5,834 nt of DNA from Bacteroidales bacterium UBA1253 (GTDB taxonomy: Bacteria > Bacteroidota > Bacteroidia > Bacteroidales > Paludibacteraceae): contig DBVX01000088.1 in the NCBI GenBank assembly GCA_002308815.1, forward strand, positions 70,401-76,234, read 5' to 3'. A model generated the notes under the pieces. It was not told the origin of the DNA. It did no database searches and saw only the letters and a program-made list of their open reading frames with translations. The first letter of the stretch is position 1. Each line of letters begins with the position of its first letter. Below, piece after piece: positions 1 through 5,834 of this stretch. The position numbers were made by a program, and so were the translations under genes.

Positions 1-135
1 AGGAACTACCCGGGTATGGATATGATTTCATTCGGTCCCACCATCGAGCATCCTCACTCGCCCGACGAGCGCGTAAACATCAAGACCGTGCAGAAATTCT
101 ACAGCTACGTGCTCGCCGTGCTGCGCGCCTTATAA
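1..135 (+). CDS. pepD: Aminoacyl-histidine dipeptidase (PepD, peptidase family M20), C-terminal fragment
   Basis: Frame 1 is open from the window edge to a TAA at 133-135 and gives the last 44 residues of a protein that begins outside the window. The fragment contains SFGPTIEHPHSPDERV followed by a helix ending in VLAVLRAL. This matches the C-terminus of the cytosolic non-specific dipeptidase PepD, which normally has about 480-490 residues. PepD is a metal-dependent cytoplasmic enzyme that cleaves Xaa-His and many other dipeptides. In the family the histidine of the PHSPDE motif (residue 19 of this fragment) is one of the zinc ligands; that role is assigned by homology. The end of the gene looks intact. 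No terminator-like hairpin follows it, so read-through into the surface protein gene 44 bases downstream is possible. The identification rests on a short but highly characteristic motif. Confidence 0.88.
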   Translation, partial: RNYPGMDMISFGPTIEHPHSPDERVNIKTVQKFYSYVLAVLRAL

Positions 136-179
136 TCAGAATAATCACCTAACGTTAATATCTAAATTTTTTTGACAAA

Positions 180-245
180 ATGAGAAAGATTGGTTTATTT
201 ATAGTTGCTTTCCTGTTGCTCTGCATGGGAGGAAGCGTGTCCGCG
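180..245 (+). other. Signal peptide (type I) of the BspA-like protein
   Basis: Codons 1-22 encode a short basic start (MRK), a hydrophobic core (IGLFIVAFLLLCM) and a polar end with a small-residue cleavage motif, SVSA before QNK. The only cysteine, at residue 15, lies inside the hydrophobic core and has no lipobox around it, so signal peptidase I cleavage is more likely than lipoprotein processing. Confidence 0.82.
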
Positions 246-3200
246 CAAAACAAGACCGGTTCGGACTTCACCGCTGTAGGGGCGGAGGGGTATGTGCTTA
301 CCCACACCACCAACTACTCCATCGCAACAGAATCCCATTACGGTTGCTGGGTGAAAGTGACGAAGATGCCCTCTTCGGGTGCCCCCGGTACGCTAACCAT
401 CAAAGGGGTGTGGAGTGACTATTCCAGTTGGGCGGAAAACGCCTATATATCCTGCTATGTGAAGGACGCTTCGAACCGCGAGTTCATCGTCACGAAGATT
501 GAACCGAACGCCTTCGCCTCTTACAACGTCCAAAGCCGCACGAAACTCATTGCTCTGGTCTATTACTCACAGGACATCTATGCGAACTATGTACAGACCG
601 CTAAATTTGAGATTGGCGACGGGGCTTTCAGCGGCTGCGAGGTTCTGGAGGATTTCTGTGCTTATCCTTTCAGCACTCCCGCCGAATCCTTTCTGGAATG
701 CTACCGTGTGGGAAAAGAAGCGTTCAAGAACTGCACCAAACTGAACAATCTGCGGTTGCGTGTGACAACCGGCGGCTCCATCGGGGCGGAGGCATTCGCC
801 AACTGCTCCGGCCTGTCGAGCATCCGTATCAGCGGTTCGATAGACAAGACCGCCTTCGAGGGCTGTACGGGTATCAACTCCATCCTATGGTACGGAGGAT
901 ACAAAGGCACCTTGAACTCGTCAAGCGACTCGCCCATGTATCCTATGCGCGGGAATGTGACAAGCGTCACCATCTACGGTGCCGTTCCCGCTCACTTCTT
1001 CGAGGATTTCACGGCCCTGAAGGAAGTGAAGTCGCCCGCCAAGTTCTTTGAAAGTATGAAGAACACCAATATCTACCAGATGGGCATCGGCGATTGTGGT
1101 TTTGGCTACTGCAAGAACCTTGAGTCCATTCAGGTGGCGGGTGAAATCCACAAGAACGCCTTCTCAACTTGCAAGAGTTTGAAAAGAATCACTTACCGTG
1201 GCGGCTGGCTGACCGACAGCCAGGTTCCCGAATCCTATTCCGATGCCTTCTTCTATGACGTAAGGGCAAACATCGAGAGTTTCACCATCGAGGAGAATTC
1301 CGCAAGCAACAAACAGCCCAACACCTTCATCCCGTCGTATCTGTGTTACGGTATGAGCAAACTGACCTCGGTTACCATTCCCGACTACGTGCTGGCTATC
1401 GGCGAGGGGGCATTCCAGGACTGCTCCGGTCTGAAAACAGTATCCATCAGCAAGAGTTCGTCCAAACTCAACATCATCGGCAATGCGGCTTTCTTCGGCT
1501 GCTCCGCTCTGACAAGCATCACGCTCCCCGTATCGCTCGTCAATCTGTACGATGAGGCGTTCGATTGGTGCGAGAGCATGACCACATGCCCATTGACGGC
1601 GGACAACACCAACCTCCGCTATATCGGACGCGATGTGTTCCGCAACACTGCCCTGACCTCGCTGTATATCCCAAAGAGCGTGACACGCATCGGCGGCATG
1701 CTGACAGGCGGATCGAAAGTCAAGATTGCAAAAATCACGTTTATGCCTACCGGTCTTGACAGAAGCAATATCGGCGGCAGCTGGGCGGAACTGTTCTTCG
1801 GTACTGCGGATATGTACAAGAAGGAGCGCAAAGCAGTGACGGAGTTCAGACTCAACTCCGAGCGATACTACATCCCTGACTCGCTGTTCTACAACTATGA
1901 GGGGCTGGTGCAGGTGGTTGACGAGACCGGCTCTGCACAGCTCAACAACGTGACCGAAGTGGGCAAAGCGTCATTTATGAACTGCAAGGCGATGTGGGGC
2001 GAGGGCTACCAGACGCAGTTGACCAATGTAAGAACCGTTGGTGAATCTGCATTCGAGGGTTCGGGCTTCAAGGGAAGCATCGACTTCAAGGAACTCGCCA
2101 CCATCGGCAAGCGCTCCTTTGCCAACACCCAGCTGATGTACCTGCACGATATGGGTACACTGCCCAAACTGACAGCCATCAGCGAGGAGGCTTTCGCGTC
2201 CAATGCCAAACTGGCATCCGCCACGTTCAATGCTGTGAAAACCATAGGTGAGCGCGCCTTCGCCAACAACAGCAAACTGGAGACTATCTCCATCACAAAT
2301 GTTGTTCCCACCATCCAGTCCAACTCGTTCGAGAACTGCAACGTGAAGACCATCAACACCAACTGCAAGGTCATTGATGCTCTTAAGGCGAACGCGGACT
2401 GGAATGCTGTCTGCTCCAACATCGTCAATAAGGAGAACAGCTACTCTTATCCGGCTTATATGGAGGATTTCTGGTGCCAAAACGCCACTCTGGAGATTGT
2501 GGAGGAACTGAACTGCGAAGGCGTGTTCAAGGTTAAAGCCATTCCTGATGAAGGGTATGATTTCATGTACTGGAACGACGGTGTCACCGACAACCCCCGT
2601 ACCGTTGACCTCAACGTATTTGACGGCGACTGGCTGTATGCCATAGCCGCATCGGCGGATGAGTTCCACCGGACAAACTTCACCACAACCCCCGAAGGTG
2701 CCGGTTATCTGGAAATCACCAACCAGTTCGGACACAAGCGCAACAACCAGAAGTTCCTGAACGGCGAGACAGCACAGCTGACCCCGAAAGAAGGCAACGG
2801 ATGGTACAAGTTCGACAAATGGGTGTATGAGAGCGTTGACGGCGGCGAAGCCCCCAGTCCGTGCGATATGGAATACAACCCGAACAAGTTGTGCGTCTAT
2901 ATCAGTTATATGCAGGATGCCGGAGGCGGCGATATGGGCGGCTATGAGGACCCCGAAACAGGCGAATGGATTATGGGCGAGCCTGTCGAGCCGGAAATCC
3001 ATGCGATGTTCGATGAGAACCTGAAAGCGTCCTTCGTACTCAAGGCGATGCCCGTCACCGTGGAGTATTGCACCGACGGCAACGGTACGGTGGATATCAG
3101 CGGCAACCCGACCCTCGGACAGTCCGTCACCATCACTGCCACCCCGAAAGAGGGCTATCAGTTCGCCCGCTGGGAAGACGGCAATACGGATGCGTCGCGC

Positions 3201-3692
3201 ACGTTTGTCATCACCCCCGAACTGCTGACCGAGTCCAGACCGTCTATGATGGATCCTGAGTCCGGCGAGTTCACCTACGAGGAGTTCCCTGTGGATATGG
3301 GCGGCGGATCGATAGAGCCGTACCACGACGAGTCAACCTATTTCTTCCGTCTTTGCGCACAGTTCAAATCCGTTACTTATACTGTACGCTTTGTTGACTG
3401 GAACGGAACAGTAATCAAGACAGAGGAAGTTGAGTACGGCAAGAGTGCCACCGCACCGGAAACACCCGCTCGCGAAGGATTTGAATTCACGGGATGGGAT
3501 ACCGAATTCGGTTACGTGACCGGCGATCTCACCGTCACCGCGCAATACAAGGAGGAAGATTCTCAGGCCGGTATTCTTGACATACTGCGCGATGATGAGA
3601 ACGCACCTTGCAGGAAGGTTGTCCGCGAAGGTACCGTCATTATTGATTGCGGGGAAGCCACATTCGACATGACCGGACGCGAAGTGAGATAA
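180..3692 (+). CDS. BspA-like leucine-rich-repeat surface protein with InlB/Listeria-Bacteroides repeats
   Basis: This is a 1170-residue exported protein, probably surface-located. The N-terminus MRKIGLFIVAFLLLCMGG is a type I signal peptide with a likely VSA|QN cleavage after residue 22, which supports the ATG at 180. Residues 23-100 form a beta-rich cap, followed by many LRR_5 (BspA-type) units of the pattern IGxxAFxxCxxLxxIxI up to about residue 741. Residues 763-1060 hold three divergent bacterial repeats with core tryptophans at W798, W881 and W998, for example GYDFMYWNDG and GYQFARWEDG. Residues 1067-1124 form a classical Flg_new repeat (YTVRFVDWNG ... REGFEFTGW ... VTAQYK). The last 43 residues form a short tail ending in DMTGREVR. 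Known BspA-family proteins bind host matrix proteins or other bacteria, so an adhesin role is inferred. No Shine-Dalgarno precedes the start; the leader is AT-rich, as is usual in Bacteroidota. A strong hairpin follows the stop codon. No frameshift or truncation was seen. Confidence 0.93.
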   Translation: MRKIGLFIVAFLLLCMGGSVSAQNKTGSDFTAVGAEGYVLTHTTNYSIATESHYGCWVKVTKMPSSGAPGTLTIKGVWSDYSSWAENAYISCYVKDASNREFIVTKIEPNAFASYNVQSRTKLIALVYYSQDIYANYVQTAKFEIGDGAFSGCEVLEDFCAYPFSTPAESFLECYRVGKEAFKNCTKLNNLRLRVTTGGSIGAEAFANCSGLSSIRISGSIDKTAFEGCTGINSILWYGGYKGTLNSSSDSPMYPMRGNVTSVTIYGAVPAHFFEDFTALKEVKSPAKFFESMKNTNIYQMGIGDCGFGYCKNLESIQVAGEIHKNAFSTCKSLKRITYRGGWLTDSQVPESYSDAFFYDVRANIESFTIEENSASNKQPNTFIPSYLCYGMSKLTSVTIPDYVLAIGEGAFQDCSGLKTVSISKSSSKLNIIGNAAFFGCSALTSITLPVSLVNLYDEAFDWCESMTTCPLTADNTNLRYIGRDVFRNTALTSLYIPKSVTRIGGMLTGGSKVKIAKITFMPTGLDRSNIGGSWAELFFGTADMYKKERKAVTEFRLNSERYYIPDSLFYNYEGLVQVVDETGSAQLNNVTEVGKASFMNCKAMWGEGYQTQLTNVRTVGESAFEGSGFKGSIDFKELATIGKRSFANTQLMYLHDMGTLPKLTAISEEAFASNAKLASATFNAVKTIGERAFANNSKLETISITNVVPTIQSNSFENCNVKTINTNCKVIDALKANADWNAVCSNIVNKENSYSYPAYMEDFWCQNATLEIVEELNCEGVFKVKAIPDEGYDFMYWNDGVTDNPRTVDLNVFDGDWLYAIAASADEFHRTNFTTTPEGAGYLEITNQFGHKRNNQKFLNGETAQLTPKEGNGWYKFDKWVYESVDGGEAPSPCDMEYNPNKLCVYISYMQDAGGGDMGGYEDPETGEWIMGEPVEPEIHAMFDENLKASFVLKAMPVTVEYCTDGNGTVDISGNPTLGQSVTITATPKEGYQFARWEDGNTDASRTFVITPELLTESRPSMMDPESGEFTYEEFPVDMGGGSIEPYHDESTYFFRLCAQFKSVTYTVRFVDWNGTVIKTEEVEYGKSATAPETPAREGFEFTGWDTEFGYVTGDLTVTAQYKEEDSQAGILDILRDDENAPCRKVVREGTVIIDCGEATFDMTGREVR
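477..2402 (+). repeat. BspA-type LRR_5 repeat region (protein-level repeats, residues ~100-741)
   Basis: Recurrent degenerate units can be read directly: IEPNAF (residue 107), IGDGAFSGC (145), then VGKEAFKNC, IGAEAFANC, IDKTAFEGC, IHKNAFSTC, IGEGAFQDC, IGNAAFFGC, VGKASFMNC, VGESAFEGS, ISEEAFASN and IGERAFANN. Many are followed by a Leu/Ile-rich strand such as LTSVTIP or LTSITLP. This is the LRR_5 signature of BspA-like proteins, which form a right-handed solenoid. Some stretches, around residues 240-300 and 500-560, depart from the consensus and contain longer loops. At DNA level the copies have diverged too far to look like recent tandem duplications. Confidence 0.87.
2466..3551 (+). repeat. 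Divergent InlB-type 'bacterial repeat' modules plus one Listeria-Bacteroides (Flg_new) repeat
   Basis: Residues 763-1124 contain four beta modules. Three follow the divergent pattern: G..V...P..GY.F..W.DG.T...R.. in module 1 (W798) and module 3 (W998), and a looser version in module 2 (W881). The fourth, residues 1067-1124, is a textbook Flg_new repeat with YGKSATAPETPAREGFEFTGW. These folds commonly act as stalks or spacers that hold a binding domain away from the cell surface. Modules 2 and 3 carry Gly/acidic inserts not usual for the fold (see findings). Confidence 0.8.
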
Positions 3693-3703
3693 CCTGAATA
3701 TGG

Positions 3704-3752
3704 TATTATTGAACGAAAGAAGTGCCTATGGTGCTTCTTTCGTTCAATAATA
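3704..3752 (+). terminator. Long hairpin after the BspA-like gene, probable transcription terminator
   Basis: Bases 3704-3726 pair with 3730-3752: a continuous 23-bp stem including two G-U pairs, with a three-base loop (TAT). The core arms are GAACGAAAGAAG and CTTCTTTCGTTC. The hairpin starts 12 bases after the TAA of the surface protein gene and ends 21 bases before the lipoprotein start. There is no uninterrupted T-run after the stem, only AT-rich sequence, so intrinsic termination is inferred from stem length and position. The structure could also stabilise the 3' end of the upstream transcript. Confidence 0.68.
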
Positions 3753-3764
3753 ATACACACACAC

Positions 3765-3769
3765 AAGGA
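3765..3769 (+). promoter_or_regulatory. Possible ribosome binding site of the lipoprotein gene
   Basis: AAGGA lies 4 bases before the ATG at 3774. The spacing is slightly short, and Shine-Dalgarno use is weak in Bacteroidota, so this is modest support for the chosen start. The strongest support for that start is the signal sequence that follows it directly. Confidence 0.35.
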
Positions 3770-3773
3770 TGCG

Positions 3774-4679
3774 ATGAAAAAGAACGTTTCAGTTGCGGAA
3801 TCTGTCTGGTCGGCGGTTATCCTGATTACCGTCAGCTGCCTGTTTTTCGTGGCATGTGGCAGAAATTCAACGCAGTTGGCGGAAAAAGGCAGTCTTTGGA
3901 CGGATGGTCAGTACGGTTTTGAGGTCGTGGAAAGTACGCCGGATTCGCTGCTGATGGAATGCCGATCGGAGTACGGAAGAGGAATGGACATTGTTATGGC
4001 GTGCGGTGAGGATGGCGGATGGCGTATTGACGGCGCAGGAGGGTTCGGTTTCCACGGAAGCCCTGTCAGGAAGGTTGTGCTGTCGGGGAAGGAACTGCTG
4101 ATCGCCAGTTATCCGAAGGATGCGGATGACTACCTGTATGATGAGGGAGTGGAATTGAGAGCGGGGAAGCCGATGCAGGTGTTGGAGCGGTTTGACGGTG
4201 ATATGACCTCATACGAACTGATGGCTGTCCGCCGCTTTCTGACAGGTGTCTATACCGATATGGAAGACACATCGCTCGTATGGACTTTCCTTCCTGACGG
4301 TACAGTCAGTACGGGGGAGGGCAAAACCCCTATGCCCTATCAGGTGGAGAGCGGATACCGAGGACTGACGAATGTGGTTCGTCTGCCGGACGGAGGACGG
4401 TGGGAATTCGTGTTGGACGGACAATGCCTGTATCTGTCCGCCGTCCGATGGAACGGGGAGTACAGTTTCTGGGAGGCGGACACGGTGGTGGCGCGCAGAA
4501 TGGATTATGAGCCTGATCTGAACTGGCTGCGTGAACAGCTTTTTTGCAGTCCTATACAGGGGTTCCTGCATATCGGATGGATGGAGGAACTGGAAAAGCG
4601 GGCCAAGCAGAGCGATGATGACTTTGTGCGGCTGAACGCGGCAGTGATTGCCACCTCACGGAATGAGGGAAGCCTTTGA
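3774..4679 (+). CDS. Putative lipoprotein of unknown function
   Basis: I do not recognise this 301-residue protein. The start MKKN is followed by a hydrophobic segment (residues 11-27, VWSAVILITVSCLFFVA) and then C28-G29, a probable lipoprotein cleavage site. Phenylalanine at the -3 position is atypical for a lipobox, so lipidation is likely rather than certain. The mature part is rich in short beta-type segments. Residues 153-178 (FLTGVYTD ... WTFLPDGTVST) and 205-215 (LPDGGRWEFVL) resemble the strands of small beta-barrel or lipocalin-like domains by general pattern only. The last 50 or so residues look helical and charged (ELEKRAKQSDDDF). The gene ends in TGA at 4677-4679. It lies 81 bases after the surface protein gene, with a strong hairpin between them, so co-transcription is doubtful. 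The 81-base gap shows no convincing Bacteroidota promoter (TTTG / TAnnTTTG). The reading frame is intact and the coding style matches its neighbour. Confidence 0.8.
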   Translation: MKKNVSVAESVWSAVILITVSCLFFVACGRNSTQLAEKGSLWTDGQYGFEVVESTPDSLLMECRSEYGRGMDIVMACGEDGGWRIDGAGGFGFHGSPVRKVVLSGKELLIASYPKDADDYLYDEGVELRAGKPMQVLERFDGDMTSYELMAVRRFLTGVYTDMEDTSLVWTFLPDGTVSTGEGKTPMPYQVESGYRGLTNVVRLPDGGRWEFVLDGQCLYLSAVRWNGEYSFWEADTVVARRMDYEPDLNWLREQLFCSPIQGFLHIGWMEELEKRAKQSDDDFVRLNAAVIATSRNEGSL

Positions 4680-4707
4680 GTCTCTGCTTCGCTGGTAGCA
4701 ACAAGTA

Positions 4708-4752
4708 AATAACGGGAAAGTGAGTCCTTGTGGGACTCACTTTCCCGTTATT
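4708..4752. terminator. Perfect 20-bp hairpin between convergent genes, probable bidirectional terminator
   Basis: Bases 4708-4727 pair perfectly with 4733-4752 (arm core AACGGGAAAGTGAGTCC), leaving a five-base loop, TTGTG. It begins 29 bases after the lipoprotein stop and ends 56 bases before the stop of the TrpB-like gene on the opposite strand. The flanks are AT-rich (AAGTAAAT on the left, ATTCAGATT on the right) but have no long T-run. The position between two converging genes fits a terminator serving both strands. Confidence 0.75.
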
Positions 4753-4808
4753 CAGATTACCCTGACGTTCCCAGTCCGTATCGGATGGTCAGGATACGAT
4801 TGGGCAGG

Positions 4809-5834
4809 TCAGTCCATTTTCGGAAGTTTTTCCAGCGAGCGCGCCAGATCCTCGTCGGTGGGGATATAGTCGGTCATGGTGCCGTCGTTGTACTCCTCGT
4901 ATGCCTTCAGGTCGAAGTAGCCGGTGCCGGTCAGACCGAAGAGGATGGTCTTCTCCTCACCCGTCTGTTTGCAGCGCATCGCCTCGTCTAAAGCCACGCG
5001 GATGGCGTGGCTGCTCTCCGGTGCGGGCAGGATGCCTTCGATGCGGGCGAAGTACTCGGCTGCCTCGAACACACTGGTCTGCTCCACGCTGCGTGCCTCC
5101 ATCAGACCCTGGTGGTAGAGTTCGGAGAGAATGGGACTCATTCCGTGGTAGCGCAGACCGCCTGCGTGATTGGGCGACGGGATGAAGTCCGAACCGAGGG
5201 TGTACATCTTCGCCAGCGGGCATATCATACCCGTGTCGCAGAAGTCGTAGGCGTATTTGCCGCGCGTGAAACTCGGACACGATGCCGGTTCGATGGCGAT
5301 GATTTGATAGTCCGCCTCGCCCCGCAGTTTCTCGCCCATAAAGGGAGCGATGAGTCCGCCGAGGTTGGAGCCGCCGCCAGCGCAGCCGATGATGATGTCA
5401 GGACGGATGCCGTACTTGTCCATAGCCGTTTTCGCCTCCAGTCCGATGACGCTCTGGTGGAGCAGCACCTGGTTGAGCACGCTGCCAAGTACGTAGCGGT
5501 AGCCCTCGTGGGTCACGGCATATTCTACCGCTTCCGAGATGGCGCAGCCGAGGCTGCCCGTGGTGTCGGGGTGGGCGGCAAGAATACGGCGGCCTACTTC
5601 CGTTGTGTCTGACGGTGAGGGTGTTACGGAAGCTCCGTAGGTGCGCATCACCTCACGGCGGAAGGGTTTCTGGTGGTACGAGCCCTTCACCATATAGACT
5701 TTCAGATCCATACCGAGATAGGCGCATGCCATTGAGAGGGCGGTCCCCCACTGACCGGCACCCGTTTCGGTGGTCAGTCCGGTCAGTCCCTGTTTCTTGG
5801 CGTAGTATGCCTGCGCGATGGCGGAGTTGAGCTT
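4809..5834 (-). CDS. trpB: TrpB-like PLP-dependent enzyme (TrpB2 group, tryptophan synthase beta chain-like), N-terminus outside the window
   Basis: The reverse-strand frame is open from the window edge (5834) to a TGA at 4809-4811 and encodes 341 residues; roughly the first 110 of a usual 450 are missing. The first visible residues, KLNSA, match the [H]K-N motif whose lysine forms the Schiff base with pyridoxal phosphate. Then come ETGAGQWG (5745-5768), which in TrpB carries the catalytic glutamate; the phosphate-binding loop GCAGGGSNLGG (5355-5387); the EGILPAPESSHAI segment; and LTGTGYFDL near the end. ETGAGQWG with Trp rather than His, and the MVKGSYHQKPFRREVM region, point to the TrpB2 branch rather than the canonical TrpB that pairs with TrpA. 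The family joins indole and serine to make tryptophan in the cytoplasm; TrpB2 members are thought to work without TrpA, perhaps in indole salvage. No trpA or other trp gene is visible here. The ATG at 5730-5732 is internal to conserved sequence and is not the true start. Confidence 0.93.
   Translation of the reverse strand, partial: KLNSAIAQAYYAKKQGLTGLTTETGAGQWGTALSMACAYLGMDLKVYMVKGSYHQKPFRREVMRTYGASVTPSPSDTTEVGRRILAAHPDTTGSLGCAISEAVEYAVTHEGYRYVLGSVLNQVLLHQSVIGLEAKTAMDKYGIRPDIIIGCAGGGSNLGGLIAPFMGEKLRGEADYQIIAIEPASCPSFTRGKYAYDFCDTGMICPLAKMYTLGSDFIPSPNHAGGLRYHGMSPILSELYHQGLMEARSVEQTSVFEAAEYFARIEGILPAPESSHAIRVALDEAMRCKQTGEEKTILFGLTGTGYFDLKAYEEYNDGTMTDYIPTDEDLARSLEKLPKMD

Noticed and set aside
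150..157. Palindrome TAACGTTA followed by a T-run, as a terminator of pepD
   Set aside because: It is a loopless 8-base palindrome that cannot form a stable hairpin, and 9 bases separate it from the T-run.
163..170. TAAATTTT as a Bacteroidota -7 promoter box (TAnnTTTG) for the BspA-like gene
   Set aside because: The last base does not match, no TTTG-like -33 element lies at the right distance upstream, and the transcript would start almost at the ATG.
1971..3326. A 451-codon open frame on the minus strand, antisense to the BspA-like gene
   Set aside because: Its codons are the exact reverse complements of the sense codons, so it stays open simply because the sense gene avoids TTA, CTA and TCA over this stretch. 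The translation is rich in Val, Gly, Arg and His, has no recognisable domain, and overlaps clear LRR and InlB-type coding sequence. It is a shadow.
3722..3922. A 66-codon open frame overlapping the start of the lipoprotein gene
   Set aside because: It begins inside the hairpin, runs in another frame over the signal peptide coding region, and has no supporting features.
3704..4752. The two hairpins as terminal inverted repeats of a small mobile element carrying the lipoprotein gene
   Set aside because: The arms of the two hairpins are different sequences, no target-site duplication is visible, and the gene between them does not encode a transposase.
5007..5612. A 201-codon plus-strand open frame opposite the TrpB-like gene
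   Set aside because: It lies wholly antisense to conserved PLP-enzyme sequence and its translation looks like no protein family.
5730..5732. ATG as the start codon of the TrpB-like gene
   Set aside because: The frame stays open upstream to the window edge and encodes conserved motifs (KLNSA, ETGAGQWG), so this methionine is internal.

Overview
The window looks like chromosomal DNA from a member of the Bacteroidota, most likely the order Bacteroidales. The evidence is a BspA-type leucine-rich-repeat surface protein followed by InlB/Listeria-Bacteroides-type repeats, a PepD dipeptidase of the type common in this group, an AT-rich leader without a Shine-Dalgarno sequence in front of the largest gene, and two long perfect hairpins in the gaps between genes. 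I cannot name the genus from the sequence alone.

Layout, left to right. (1) Bases 1-135 (+) encode the last 44 residues of aminoacyl-histidine dipeptidase (PepD, peptidase family M20). (2) After a 44-base AT-rich gap, bases 180-3692 (+) encode a secreted 1170-residue protein. It has a signal peptide, a long BspA-like LRR_5 region (roughly residues 100-741), three divergent 'bacterial repeat' modules, one classical Listeria-Bacteroides (Flg_new) repeat and a short Bacteroidales-type tail. (3) A 23-bp hairpin at 3704-3752 follows its stop codon and probably ends its transcript. (4) Bases 3774-4679 (+) encode a 301-residue putative lipoprotein that I do not recognise. (5) A 20-bp perfect hairpin at 4708-4752 lies between this gene and the convergent next one, and probably acts as a shared terminator. 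(6) Bases 4809-5834 (-) encode most of a TrpB-like PLP-dependent enzyme (TrpB2 group). The window edge cuts it exactly at the presumed PLP-binding lysine.

The genes do not form an obvious pathway. The two flanking enzymes are ordinary cytoplasmic peptide and amino-acid metabolism genes. The two middle genes encode exported proteins, a large adhesin-like surface protein and a predicted lipoprotein. They lie in tandem but are separated by a strong hairpin, so any functional pairing is only a guess from position. I did not find a clearly new multi-gene system. The most unusual parts are the Gly/acidic inserts in two of the repeat modules, the cysteine-bearing C-terminal tail, and the orphan lipoprotein. 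No RNA genes, insertion sequences, CRISPR arrays or attachment sites were seen, and no gene-free stretch exceeds 130 bases.
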